From Paracyclopina nana (Eukaryota > Arthropoda > Copepoda > Cyclopoida > Cyclopettidae), in contig JAGUCH010000004.1 in the NCBI GenBank assembly GCA_019096065.1, positions 8,990,001-9,054,000 of the forward strand: a DNA stretch of 64,000 nt. Direction: 5' to 3'. The position numbers were made by a program, and so were the translations under genes. Within the stretch, counting starts at the first letter, position 1. Each line of letters opens with the position of its first letter. Below, piece by piece: positions 22,838-33,984 of this stretch. The notes under the pieces were generated by a model that ran no database searches, was not told the DNA's origin, and saw nothing but the letters and a program-made list of their open reading frames with translations.

Positions 22838-24838
22838 GTGTATTCGGCTGTATTCACCACGGTAGCAGTAAATCAGCATCAACATTTGCTAGCCAAAGAC
22901 AACGACCCACCTCCGCAGTCCACGTCAGATATCACTGACTTGGATCTCAGGAACACTTATTGGCTCTGTTTCCAATACGACACCGACTGCCCTCTAGCTT
23001 TGGCTTTGTTGAAGGGGGAGCAGCCCTCAAGGGACTGCGAATATCCTTTTTGTGCTTTGAAACTACCTCTGACACAAACCACAGAGCTCCCCGTGCCGCA
23101 CGGGAGCGTGGCCGCCCGACAGATAGCTTATTTGCCTCTGTCCCAAGCCAAAGAAGGAATGGCTGTGTCTGGGCCGCTCAATCTCTCCAAAGAAGGGCAT
23201 CGCACCATTATCAAATACACTCGATCTGATCAGTGGGGAGTTGTAGAAAAAACTTTAAAAGCCTCAGGATTCTTTGACGCCATTAAAGAACACCGCTATG
23301 TGTCCATTCACTCAGCGGGGTGGTCCCTGGGGGCCTATCGTGACGCCAGATTCCATGAACCTCAGCCTCCACCTGAGTCATTCACCATACTCAACATCTT
23401 GGCGTGGAACGGGGTCATGCTGTGCATGCAAGTGAACTTTGTTGGACTGACAGAAAACGTGAGAGGAGTCCCCGTACCCCCGCTTATCAAACAACTCCAA
23501 GAAGATCCTACCGTACGAAAGTACCAATTCAACATATCGAGAGAAAAACGATGTCTGGCTGCCATGGGCATTCAACTGCAAGCCGCCTGTGAAGCCACAA
23601 ATCGAGCTGCTTTCGCGTTCCCACAACCCACTTTGAAACACAATGATGTAAAAACAGGCAAACAGTTTGTGGCAGCGCAACTATCTTTGCCTGTCATTTA
23701 TGAACTGGTAAGGCCTGAGCGAAAAAACGACAAGAAGTCGGCCAGGCATTTGGTCGGCTTACTACAAGATAAATTGTACTTAGAGCAAGAAGAAAAAACG
23801 ATCATCGACATCGCTCAATTGAACTACGCCAAGCAGTTGTCTTTATGGGAAGAAGAAGCCATAAGATATATGTTCTACGAAACGGCACTGCCGCTCATCT
23901 TCTTAACTCACGAGGTGGCCTCCATCATGACAAACTTAAACTGCCCCGACCACGCGGATTCTGCTCGCTGGAGTATAATGTTATTGGATCAAGTTTATGG
24001 CATCAGGCAGCTATCCAAGCTGCCCAACAAAAATCCTCGGAATATACGGCCATTCAGAATGGATGAGTTTATGGACATGAAGTCCAAACGTCCAGGTCCA
24101 GCCTACTTCTATGTCAATGAAGACGTCGTGTCTGTGAACACTGAAAGAGAAGTGCTGCGATTGCAAGCCAAACCGGATATGTTTCGGCCTGTAGATCTAG
24201 CCAATTGCACTCCATCTTTAAAAGCTCGATTGCTGCGAATCGCAGGAGTCACCGACGTCGAAAAACTCACGCTGAATCGGGCGCTGGATCAACTGTTTGA
24301 CTCGGGGCCTGCCTTCCCTCATCGCTGCTTACGCTTTGCCTCTACTCAACATTGTGCCACATTGGAGGAAGTGTCCGCGGCAGCCGCGGACATACCGAAG
24401 GTCACCCTTACCAATGAAGATCTGAAAACAGTCACTATTGCAGATCGACTACCTATTCCTCCCCAAACCTGTCAAAATGTACCTGTTCAATGTGTGTACC
24501 CCCGATGCCTCTCCACAGAACATGTGATGGCTGTGTGCCCTAAACTGCTAGAAAAATGCCAAAGATGCTACGCATATGGACACAACGCCAACGACCACAT
24601 CAAAGTACCTTTCGTGAGGTTGATCGTAGACTTCCACACTTGTGCTCCCTTCCACAGCCAGGCTATTAGCCTAACTCAAAATTTGGAATGGGCCAAAAAT
24701 ATAACTTCCCGAAAAAACATCAGCTTAGACATCTACGCCAACGACACCCTCAACTCTCAACTTACAACTGAAGGCCACCCTATGGCCATGTTGTGCCTTT
24801 CATTCCCTGAAGCCACGGGGGGAGCTGGCAAAGTATGA
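22838..24838 (+). CDS. Downstream ORF in the same frame, zinc-knuckle protein of unknown role
   Basis: A 666-codon open stretch follows the TGA at 22835-22837 in the same frame, so the two may be one long product interrupted by a stop. There is no ATG at its beginning. Near the C-terminus (24480-24600) two Cys/His clusters occur (CVYPRCLSTEHVMAVC and CQRCYAYGHNANDH), similar in spacing to retroelement zinc knuckles. The rest is not recognised. It could be a rearranged capsid-like protein or a new 3' gene of this Pao lineage. A poly(A) signal follows at 24904. Confidence 0.5.
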   Translation: MYSAVFTTVAVNQHQHLLAKDNDPPPQSTSDITDLDLRNTYWLCFQYDTDCPLALALLKGEQPSRDCEYPFCALKLPLTQTTELPVPHGSVAARQIAYLPLSQAKEGMAVSGPLNLSKEGHRTIIKYTRSDQWGVVEKTLKASGFFDAIKEHRYVSIHSAGWSLGAYRDARFHEPQPPPESFTILNILAWNGVMLCMQVNFVGLTENVRGVPVPPLIKQLQEDPTVRKYQFNISREKRCLAAMGIQLQAACEATNRAAFAFPQPTLKHNDVKTGKQFVAAQLSLPVIYELVRPERKNDKKSARHLVGLLQDKLYLEQEEKTIIDIAQLNYAKQLSLWEEEAIRYMFYETALPLIFLTHEVASIMTNLNCPDHADSARWSIMLLDQVYGIRQLSKLPNKNPRNIRPFRMDEFMDMKSKRPGPAYFYVNEDVVSVNTEREVLRLQAKPDMFRPVDLANCTPSLKARLLRIAGVTDVEKLTLNRALDQLFDSGPAFPHRCLRFASTQHCATLEEVSAAAADIPKVTLTNEDLKTVTIADRLPIPPQTCQNVPVQCVYPRCLSTEHVMAVCPKLLEKCQRCYAYGHNANDHIKVPFVRLIVDFHTCAPFHSQAISLTQNLEWAKNITSRKNISLDIYANDTLNSQLTTEGHPMAMLCLSFPEATGGAGKV

Positions 24839-24903
24839 GAGGTTGCGAGGATCTCTTAGTATAATTTGCGTTATTGTTGATGTGAGCTGTTTTTTACCGC
24901 AAA

Positions 24904-24909
24904 AATAAA
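24904..24909 (+). terminator. Poly(A) signal after the Pao-like ORF
   Basis: AATAAA lies 66 bases after the stop at 24838, in the right orientation. Confidence 0.5.
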
Positions 24910-25149
24910 TCACTCCTGAATCAACACTTAAACCGTCAACTAGTAAAACTCATAGTATATAATATTTCAACCATGTTCAGTAATAAGATATGAAAGTTGT
25001 GCTGTCAGTATTAGATTCCAACTTGCTGCAGGCTGGAGTTTCCTTAGCTAGGCCGTTTGGCTTCGGAATTAGCAGCGGCTGCCGCTGTTTCGGGTCATCT
25101 TGTCTTTAAGTTGGATTCTTGTCTTCATCTCTTTGGCAAGGCCTGTCTG

Positions 25150-25680
25150 GATTCGTCAGAAAGAAAGACAAATTTTGTTTTTGATTTCTGATGGTCCACG
25201 CGCGTGGTAAGCTCTGCATGGCGTTGGGTGAGCAGGCCTGCCCAGGTCACTTCCAGCAGTTCTGGGTGAGCACAGTGAGTTCGCGGAAAGAAAGACAAAT
25301 TTTGTTTTGATTACTGAGGGTCCACGCGCGCGGTAAGCTCTGCGTGGCTTTGGGTGAGCACACCTGCCCAGGTCGCTTCCAGCGGCTCTGGGTGAGCACA
25401 GTGAATACGCGGAAAGAATGACAAATTTTGTTTTGATTTCTGAGGTTCCTTGTGCGTGCGCACGGGAAGCCTTGCGTAGCTTTGGGTGCACACGCCTGCC
25501 CAGCGACTCTGGGTGAGCACAGTGAGTATGCGGCAAGAAAGACAAATTTTGTTTTGATTACTTAGGGTCCACATGTGTGGTAAGCTCTGCATGGCGTTGG
25601 GTGAGCACGCCTGGTTGGGTTGCTTCCAGCGACTCTGAGTGAGCACGGTGAGAACGCGGCAAGAAAGATTTCTGAGGGTC
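25150..25680. repeat. Tandem repeat of about 125 bp, four copies
   Basis: Copies start near 25158, 25278, 25408 and 25530, with a short fifth copy at 25655. Shared parts are AGACAAATTTTGTTTTGATT, GGTCCACGCGCG and CTCTGGGTGAGCACAGTGAG. Long open frames on the minus strand here are by-products of the repeat. Confidence 0.85.
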
Positions 25681-26126
25681 CTCCCCCTCTTGGGAAGGAT
25701 TGGGTGGCACAAGTTGAGGCTGTTTTCTGTTTTGCTATTTTTATTGTGATGCTCAATCGCGGGCGTGCCCATTTTGGGGAGTCTGTGTGCTATGATTACT
25801 GATGCTTTATTAGCTGAGCAGGGACTGTAGCATTGATTTACTGAGAAAGATAGGGAGATGTTTTGAGGTCTTAGGAGACTTATAATTAAGAGGCGGGAAT
25901 ATTCAAATAGAGTCCCTGAGTCCCATTGTTTTTGCAGTATTTGTTTGCTTCAATTGTTGTGTAAATTGGCTCAAGGATGCATGTGGCCATAACAAGGAGA
26001 ACAAGAAAGATGATGAGAACATACAGAAACCTGAAACAAACTGCTTTTTGCTCTGTTTAACCTTATCATCAAAATTTACCACTTCAGCAATGGATGACCA
26101 TTGCAAAAAATTTCCTTTTGCTTCCA

Positions 26127-29100
26127 CTACCCAAACGGGTTTTTAGACATCCCAACTTTTTTCCCATTAGATGGCCATTTTCCATAATGGTCTGTGTAAA
26201 GACGAATGGAAAACCAATAAAAAATCTCTACAATTGATATCATGCTAAAACCACAGCATAGGCCAATGATACCTCCAAAGGCCGCTGAAATCAAATATAA
26301 AAGTCAATCAAGTGCTCTAAAGCTTAAGATTTGTTAATTACCAATCACATCCATGACGCTGTACACTTGATCCCTAGAATATTTCACAATCCCAATCTCC
26401 TTAAAGTAAATGTGCACAATTGAGCTACTGTTAATGATTCGCTGCATTTCATCGGCTATCCTTTGCTTCTTTTCTTTTGTTCTAAGCTCACTCATTGTCT
26501 CTTGCTTCTTGTACAAAATGTTTGGTTCTTTTTTGAGGTTTTCAAAAAACTCAGAGCCTTCTTTGATGGTAAAAAAGGACATTTCTTGAGAATATGTTGT
26601 CTCATCACAATCATTTGGACAATTACAAATTGGTGCACTTTGAATGTATCCTTCAGTATCAGATTGGCCCTCAGGTTGCAGAGCTTTCTTTTGATCTAAT
26701 TATTTGCAAGAACAATTTTTTTTTCTTATCTTAATAGCAATGCATGCTATATTTGGTTTACCTGTTGTATTAGCCAGGCACCGTAGCCCATTCAGAAAGC
26801 AAGCAGTGTTTTTTCCCCATATGGAGCCAAAATCCGGAAAGAAGTAAGGCAAGCAGCCACAAAAACTCATCAAGTCCCTGGCTTGACATTCCAACAAGCA
26901 TGCTTTGCGGCTGTAGTTTTGAAAAGCCTCTAATTTTACCTCTGGGTACATTTTCAAATCTTCACCATGGCTCAAGCATTTCCTTTTCTCTAGTGGCAAA
27001 CTCAGAACCTCATCAGAGGTGGTGGTGTATTGAGCTCCTACTGCTATGAACGCTTCAGCTCCTTCGCCGACTACAAATCCTTTACCAGCAACTTCAGGAA
27101 AATCGTAAGGGCTATGTACCAGAACCTTGAATCCCACAAAGTTATTGTCAGAAGAGTAATGATATTCCTTGGCATTGGGGTAAAGAAGAATTGTCAGTCC
27201 TAGATTTGAGTTAGCAACATTTGTTCTCTTTAGCCTTGTAGGCTCCTCAGCGATTATTGTGACATTTGATACAATAATTTCTTCCGGCTCCTCCGCTGTG
27301 ATGCATTCACATTTATGACAATATGTTTTATTAGGATTCTCCATGCAACAATCGCCACCATCAAACTTACAACCAACATGATAGTGTAATCATCATAGAA
27401 GCCATCACCAACCCATAATGGTCTGTAACATTCTGAAAGCAATTCAATTCAATATTTTTTCTACATCAATATAGTCACAGCCGATCAATCATGTCTATAT
27501 CATTGTACCTTGAGCTGGTCCAGTTGTTGGATCCAAACAACCACATCGTTTGCAAGTCTTCCAACTATGATCAGCATATGGGTTGCAACAGTCTCCACCA
27601 TCATAATCACATGCAGGATGGTTATTAATATCATCGCAAACTCCATCTCCAATTTTGTAAGCTCCAGGATAAGGACACCCTAGATGAAAATAGTAAGCTC
27701 ACAGCACTGATTTCGAAAACATTTTGCTTCTTTCTGCATGGCTCCTACCTTCAGCATCTGTTATCAGATTCTCATCATCAATACAATTGTCACTTGAATA
27801 ACAACAGTCGCCGCCATCAAAGTCACAGAATACATTATTTGTTATCTGGTGACAATACCCATCGCCAACATAGGTAGGAAATGGGCATTCTAAAGTACAA
27901 CTAATTAACTTATTTTCTTAATCAAACAGATATAATTACTTGGATAACTTGTCTTGCAATAGTAGGAATCAAAGAAAGTACCTTCATAAACACATTCAGC
28001 TAGGGAATCAAGGCTTTTTAATGTAACACATTGATATTATTGAGATATATTCCTACCTCCAAATTCATATGACTCATTTTTCACACAAAATCGCTCTATA
28101 TAACCAATTGAAGTAGGTTCGCAGCAATCACCCCCATCATAATCACAATAAGCATTGTTGCTCGAATGATCACAGACAGAATCAGAGATCCAATTGGGAT
28201 ACTTACAACCTTAAAACATTGCAATTAGCATAGATTAGTTGAAGAAATGCTCTGTAAATGGGACCAATGTATAGGTTTATGGTAGTAGGTCCTCCAAAAG
28301 AAAAAAGACCTATAGGTATTCTTGTTACTATCTTCAAATTTACTTGCTTATTATTTTGCTCAAAAAAGTAAATTAAGCATAAGTCTTAGATGCTATGTTA
28401 TTCTGCATAGGTCAGCTACCTAGTGCACTAATAAAATGTAGATCAGAAATTTGTAATTGTATAAGATGAATACCAGTTGTTAATCTGGACCAGTAGCTAT
28501 CATACCCTAAAATTGTATCATTGATTAATCAAGTATACTTATGAGCAAAATGCTTTACAATTTTGGTCATTTTCATCATCATAAGCATACTCTTCTTCGC
28601 TTGTTACATCTATGTTTTCATTTGAACGACTGGAAAAGACAACAAAGTATCAATCGCATTATGAAAATATTTCAAGACTAATTACAATTGCTCTGCTAGC
28701 TTTAAAGTGTTGAATGAGCAACAGAATCCATTGTCAGTCTTTCTGACACCAAAAAAGTCACCACATTCAACAACTTGACCTTGCCATTCGCAATAGAGAA
28801 TCATATTCCGGCAAGATGGCATTGCCTGAATAGGAATCTTAAGTTATTGTTTGCATGTTTTGGGTTACATCATCCATACCTTTTGAGCCAGAAAAGTTAG
28901 ATTGTCCTTCAAGTCATTCATGATCTTTCGTGTGACATTGAGTGAGTGAATGCTCTCATTGTATATGGTGCTATTTGTATCGAATGTCAATGTTGAAATC
29001 AATGCGAGTTTGAGATTTTCTGTAAAATTTGAATAGTTGTTGCCTAGGCTCAACCATGGTTCCTTCTCAAGGAGACTTTCAAGCCTCGTCATTTCAATTC

Positions 29101-29907
29101 TGTTGTTGGAACATATGGTGACAGCAGGAAAATAGACTTGCCAAATGGGAAAATTGGTGGTTTCAACTGAAGTGATAGTTGGCACAAATTGCCATTTATC
29201 ATAGATTGGCTTCATCACATATGCACCAAATAGCAAGAAGCTGAACATCCATATCACCCATAGAATCCTATTGAGAATCAATCACACATTTCCCTTAAAA
29301 TCAATGGATGCATTCTGTTTGGTTAGTACCTTTCCCACCATGGTCGATCATCTTCAGCAATGTATGCAAGCCCATGTAGGCTTGTTCGTGCACAAAATTG
29401 CTTAGCTTGCACCAGCATGATATTTGATGCCTTTTTGTTGAATTCTTTCTCAACAGTTGCCATCTTCAATTCCATCCTTTTCTCAACTGCTGATGAAAAA
29501 TTATCTATTTCTTTTTCAATGGCAAAAGCAATTGCGTTGCGAATGCGATTGACTGGTTCTCTATACTTGAAAGCAGCAGGAGGCTGATCTTCAAGTTTAT
29601 ATCTTGGTATTCCCCTCTTTCTGTTCAAATTATTGGAATCCAACACCGATTTTTCAAACCAAGCCATTTCCTCAACAATTTGATCATCTGGTTTATCATA
29701 CTTTAAATTGTCTGGAGGCTTATCTTCAGATGGAAGTACATCCTTTCCTTTCCTTTCACTACTTGCGAACTTTTCTACCTCTTTTTCGATTGTCCAAGCT
29801 ACTGCCTCACCAATATCATTGCCTGGTTCTCTGAACATGGCAGAATTGGGAGGCTCATCTTCTTCAGGAAGTCTAGGCATAGTTTCTTTAAAGCTTCCCA
29901 CTCTCAT
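26127..29907 (-). pseudogene. DEG/ENaC channel with LNR repeats, copy B (frameshifted)
   Basis: Same exon order as copy A, with conserved splice sites: ATG at 29907, TM1 exon near 28880-29270, LNR1 near 28050-28215, an 18-nt mini-exon at 27982-27999, LNR2 near 27765-27893, LNR3 near 27509-27680, and the fourth LNR plus ectodomain at 26770-27437. In the exon with the fourth LNR a one-base deletion relative to copy A (within 27370-27392) shifts the frame just before the DGGDCC segment. The rest of the ectodomain is open only in another frame. The last exon ends early at a TAG (26127-26129), about 16 codons before the position of the copy A stop. Either a recent pseudogene or, if the deletion is a sequencing error, a functional paralogue. 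Confidence 0.8.
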
Positions 29908-30840
29908 GATTTCAAGGCTAAACTGCTCAATGCAGTTTTTTGCAACAGAGTATCCTTTTTTGCCCTTATTAAATTATGCATAAGCCAGGACAATTTTAAT
30001 TACCAAGCAAAACTAATTATTGCTAAATTTGATTATACAGGGGGAATTGATGCATGGGTTAGTTTTAATTGTATGTTTGACTAATGTATTCATGCATAAT
30101 CAAAGCGTTTGTTCCTTACTTTTTTTAAAAAATATCTCAATGATGGCATTTTTCAAAATGGACTAGTTTGGCCATCAAATAAATGAAAAGTAACAAATTA
30201 CTTGTTCCACCAAGTCCCTGTTTTGCCAAACAATCCTTCCAAAGATACCATTGTTTCGATTTTTGTTTTTTCCTACAACTTACATATTATAACAAGATGA
30301 TCTATACCAGTAAGGTGAACTCTTACGGCAGCCAATATCTTCTCTTTGGTAGCCTTCAAGACAAAATTTTAAGAAATATCTGGATTTTCATTATTGTTTT
30401 TGCAGTGGTAATCATGTTTTATGCCAAAATCTCTTTTAAAAAGCTTAATTGTTTCATGAATTAAAATGGCTTTGTTCCGTCAGGATTGCTCGTTAGAGAT
30501 AGCCCTGTGTTATAAAAAGGGATCATTTCATAATTTTTGTTTAAGGCCTGAATTAAAAAGTCGACATAAGCATGGATCCATAAGCAATTATTGCAAATTA
30601 CACCAGCAGTGCTAGAGCAAGCATACAAAACAAATCATGTTCAGAATTGAAAATGATTGTCTGGTAATTGGTTATAAATTAGGCTCCTTCAATTAAGGTC
30701 GTACTTTTTCAAAGATTTCTCAACCCGTGCAGCAGCCATATAAGTGTAATTGGTTCAATTTATTCTATATTTGTTTAGTTGTGGCTCAACCTGAGATTGC
30801 ATGAGCAATGCAATTGAGAAAAATCTTAATTGTAACTACC
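29908..30840 (-). other. Upstream flank of copy B
   Basis: Closely similar to 7611-8575. No gene or promoter element was recognised with confidence. Confidence 0.45.
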
Positions 30841-31000
30841 CAAAATATGGGCAGTGGCCAGATAGCCTGCGCACAGAAATCCCAAAATCACACAATGCAC
30901 ATAACAGCCTCATTAAACATGGAAACTCAGCTTATCATGTGCTTTGCCAACCTCACAATCCTCACTCACCTCACCAACTTCAACCATTTCACAATCCTTA
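30841..31000 (+). repeat. Inverted repeat, left arm
   Basis: The segment from GGGCAGTGGCCAGATAGCC to the CTCACAATCCTCACTCACC stretch returns as its reverse complement at 31915-32055. The two arms enclose about 0.9 kb. Confidence 0.75.
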
Positions 31001-31424
31001 GCTGCCTCACAATCCTCACCAACCTCATCAACCTCATTCACGTCACAATCCTCAATCACCTCATCAACCTCACTCATTGTGAGGTGAGTGAGGTGAGGTT
31101 GGTGAAGATTGTGAGGCGGGTGAGGAAAGTGGGGTGAGTGAGGATTGTTGTCGATCCAAGGGTAGGAGTCCACTTCAAACATCTCACAATCCTCACCAAC
31201 CTCACAACCTCACCCGGCTAACCCTCCTCATCAACCTCATTCACCTCACAATCCTCATCCTCCTCATCAACCTCACTCACCTCACAAAATCCTCACTCCC
31301 CTCATCAACCTCACTCACCTTACCCATCTCATTCCCCTCACAATCCTCACTCACCCCACTTTCCTCACCCGCCTCACAATCCTCACTCACCCCACTTTCC
31401 TCACCCGCCTGGACTCCTACCCTT
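31001..31424. repeat. CTCACAATC / CTCATCAAC simple repeat
   Basis: Dozens of short copies of CTCAC, AATCCTCAC and CTCATCAACC. At 31075-31140 the orientation flips (GAGTGAGGTGAGG), so the array contains a local palindrome. Confidence 0.8.
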
Positions 31425-31905
31425 GGATCGACAACGGATCGTCCGTGGATAGACTACGACAAACCGGCCTTGCATCGACAAAACGGATCATCCGTGGACC
31501 GACTGTCAGAACACACAGTCCTTGGATAGACCAGGACTGACATGTATTAGGTTAGACAAGAAAAACGAAATGTACTTGGATCGACAAGACGAATCGTCCT
31601 TAGATCGACTATGAGAACATACAGTCCTTGGATAGAACAAAAGTTTTTGTTGAATTCTAACATTGTACAGTACGTTCTAGCTGTCGATCCAAGGACGATC
31701 CGTTTTTCGATGCAGGGACAGTCAGTTATGTCAGTCTATCCTAGCACAGTTCGTTCTAGTCGACCTAGGTCCTGCTAAGTCATAGTAGTCGATCCAAGGA
31801 CTATCCGTCTCGTCGATCCAGGGACTATGAGTTCTGTCTGTCTATCCAAGGACGATCTGTTGCAGTCTATCCAGGGACAGTATGTCCTAGTCGATCCAAG
31901 TACGG
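31425..31905. repeat. CCTTGGATCGAC repeat in both orientations
   Basis: Copies of CCTTGGATCGAC or GTCCTTGGATAGAC run forward up to about 31630. Reverse complements (GTCGATCCAAGGAC) follow from 31680 to 31905, forming a loose foldback. Confidence 0.7.
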
Positions 31906-31914
31906 CCGCCCGTT

Positions 31915-32055
31915 GAAGTTGTTGAGGTGAGTGAGGATTGTGAGGTTGGCAAAGCACATGATAAGCTGAGTTTCTATGGTTAATGAGGCTGTTTTGTGGA
32001 TTGTGTGATTTTGAGATTTCTGTGCGCTGGTTATCTGGCCACTGCTCTACTTTTT
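31915..32055 (-). repeat. Inverted repeat, right arm
   Basis: Reverse complement of 30841-31000 (CTGGTTATCTGGCCACTGCTC end). Confidence 0.75.
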
Positions 32056-32599
32056 CACATTTCATCAACTTTTTGAGCATTTTACAGCGTGACTTTTAAG
32101 TTTTTTAAATTGAGATCTTTTCTTGATTTTTTGCCATTAAAATGCATCTGCGCCATCTACAATGTATTCTTTATTTAGAAAAAAAATGGATTGTCAAAAG
32201 AAAAGAGATTGCTAGCCCAAAAATGTATAAAAATAGACAACATCAGCTAGAGTGTAATTCGTAAAAAAATAGCACTTCTTTCACTTCATTTTGTTGGTCA
32301 GTATTCAATTGCGTTTATTTCACTTTGTAATCAATTCTAAAGTTGCTAAAATTCATTTTATGGCTTGTTGTTCATAAATTCCTATTTTTATCACAGCTTG
32401 TTGTACTGCAAAAATCCAGTTATTCCACTTTATCAAAGAAAAGAGTCTGATGCTATGAATTTGATAGACGGAGAATTGTAGTCTTGCAATGTTTTAACTC
32501 AATTTTTATAAATGTAAACAGGAAGATGAAAAATTGGCTGTCACACTTTTGCCCCTCGCTGTTTGTCATTGTCCCCTTTTTTCATTGTTTTACCTTTGC
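32056..32599. other. Non-coding stretch
   Basis: AT-rich. No gene, RNA or clear repeat recognised. Confidence 0.5.
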
Positions 32600-33250
32600 C
32601 CCTTAGTACATTTCCCCCTTAGTGCATTAGTCACTTTTTAAATAACCCACTTCGTACATTTGCCCTTTGTACATTTTCCCCTCTGTACATTTGCCCCAAT
32701 GTATGTACATTTGCCTATTTGCCCCTTTTTAGATTTGCCCATTTTTATATTTGCCCCTTTTTACATTTGCTCCTAGGTACATTAGCCACTTTGTACATTT
32801 GCCCCTTAGTACATTTGCCCCTTAGTACATTTGCCCCTTTGTACATTTGCCCCTTTGTATATTAGCCACTTCGTACATTAGCCACTTTGTACATTTGCCC
32901 CTTTGTTCATTTGCCCATTGGTTCATTAGCCACTTCGTACATTTGCCCCTTTGTACATTTGCCCTTATGTTCATTTGCCCATTGGTACATTTGCCCCTTT
33001 TCACATTTGCTCCTATGTACATTTGCCCCTTTTTACATTTGCCCCTTTTTTCATTTGCCCCTTTTTACATTTGCTCCTAGGTACATTAGCCACTTTGTAC
33101 ATTTGCCTCTTAGTACATTTGCTCCTTTGTACATTTGCCCCTTTGTTCATTAGCCACTTTGTACATTTGCCTCTTTGTACATTAGCCCCTTTGTATATTT
33201 GCTCCTTTGTACATTTGCCGTTTTTTTCATTTGCCCTTAACTTTTTTGCC
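32600..33250. repeat. 18-bp minisatellite (TTTGTACATTTGCCCCTT)
   Basis: About 35 copies of an 18-bp unit with small variants (ATTAGCCACTT, TCATTTGCCC). Because 18 is a multiple of three, frames stay open on both strands; these are not genes. Confidence 0.9.
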
Positions 33251-33339
33251 ACTCTCGATGTTGGTTCTTTACCTCATTTAAGCCAAAATGGATAAGAATT
33301 CAATTTTTGCTTTTATTTTGTGGAGACCAATCCCAAGAG

Positions 33340-33600
33340 GCAAGCCTCCAAGGGGCCAAATGCACAACAAGGCAAATTTCAAAGGAGTTACTCTCCTGAG
33401 AGGGGAAACCTCCAAAGGGTCAATATCCAGAGGGGCAAATGTCCAGAAGGACAAACGTCCAAATGGCAAATGGCCAAAGGGGCAAATGGCATTTGCAATC
33501 CCAATCTCAGAAGGGGAAATGTCCAAAAAGGCAAAAATCTTTAAAGCCAACAACCAAAAGGGAGAGAGGCAAACATATTGGGGCAAAGGGTGAGGGGCAA
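33340..33600. repeat. GGGGCAAATG-type repeat, inverted relative to the 18-bp array
   Basis: Irregular copies of GGGGCAAATGTCCA / AAAGGGGCAAATGGC. The core GGGGCAAATG is the reverse complement of CATTTGCCCC from 32600-33250. Confidence 0.7.
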
Positions 33601-33984
33601 ACGTCCTAAAACCTTTTCATTGTAAAAAATAATACTTTTCAACGATTCTTAAATTTAATGCATCAGACTCAGCTGCTACTAGGCGTCCAAGGCAGGGAGC
33701 TTGACAAAAGCTGTCTCGGATCATTTGAGCGGGCAAGCTACAATTTGCTTGATTTGCCAAATCTTCAATTATTGTGCTGAATTTTTGCTCCTAAACTAAA
33801 CTGAGTGGAGCTGACAAATGCTTTGTAGAAAATGGCACCAATTTACCTTTGTCTCTGCCTTTTGATGGCCAAAGATGACTTTATAAAAAATATCAAAATC
33901 GCTTCGCTCAATAAAAAAAAGACAAATAACTTGAAACTCAAATAGAAGGGGCAAAGACATCAGAGACAAAATTGTGATTCAGTC
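33601..33984 (+). other. Upstream region of the kelch gene
   Basis: AT-rich, no coding potential. It probably holds the promoter of the kelch gene, but no box is convincing. Confidence 0.4.

Larger units (their letters stand above)
25796..31000 (-). repeat. Duplicated block B (LNR-ENaC gene and flanks)
   Basis: Partner of block A (3556-8735), in the same orientation. Similarity begins at ACTGATGCTTTATTAGCTG and ends in the CTCACAATC-rich sequence near 31000. Confidence 0.85.

Noticed and set aside
25156..25772. 129-aa and 153-aa minus-strand frames
   Set aside because: Translations of the 125-bp tandem repeat; residue pattern repeats with the DNA unit.
32600..33250. CRISPR-like array
   Set aside because: Units are contiguous minisatellite copies without unique spacers, in animal DNA.
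32822..33295. Overlapping open frames on both strands in the TACATTTGCCCC array
   Set aside because: The 18-bp period keeps all frames open; the translations are pure repeat (YICPFVHLP-like) with no gene features.
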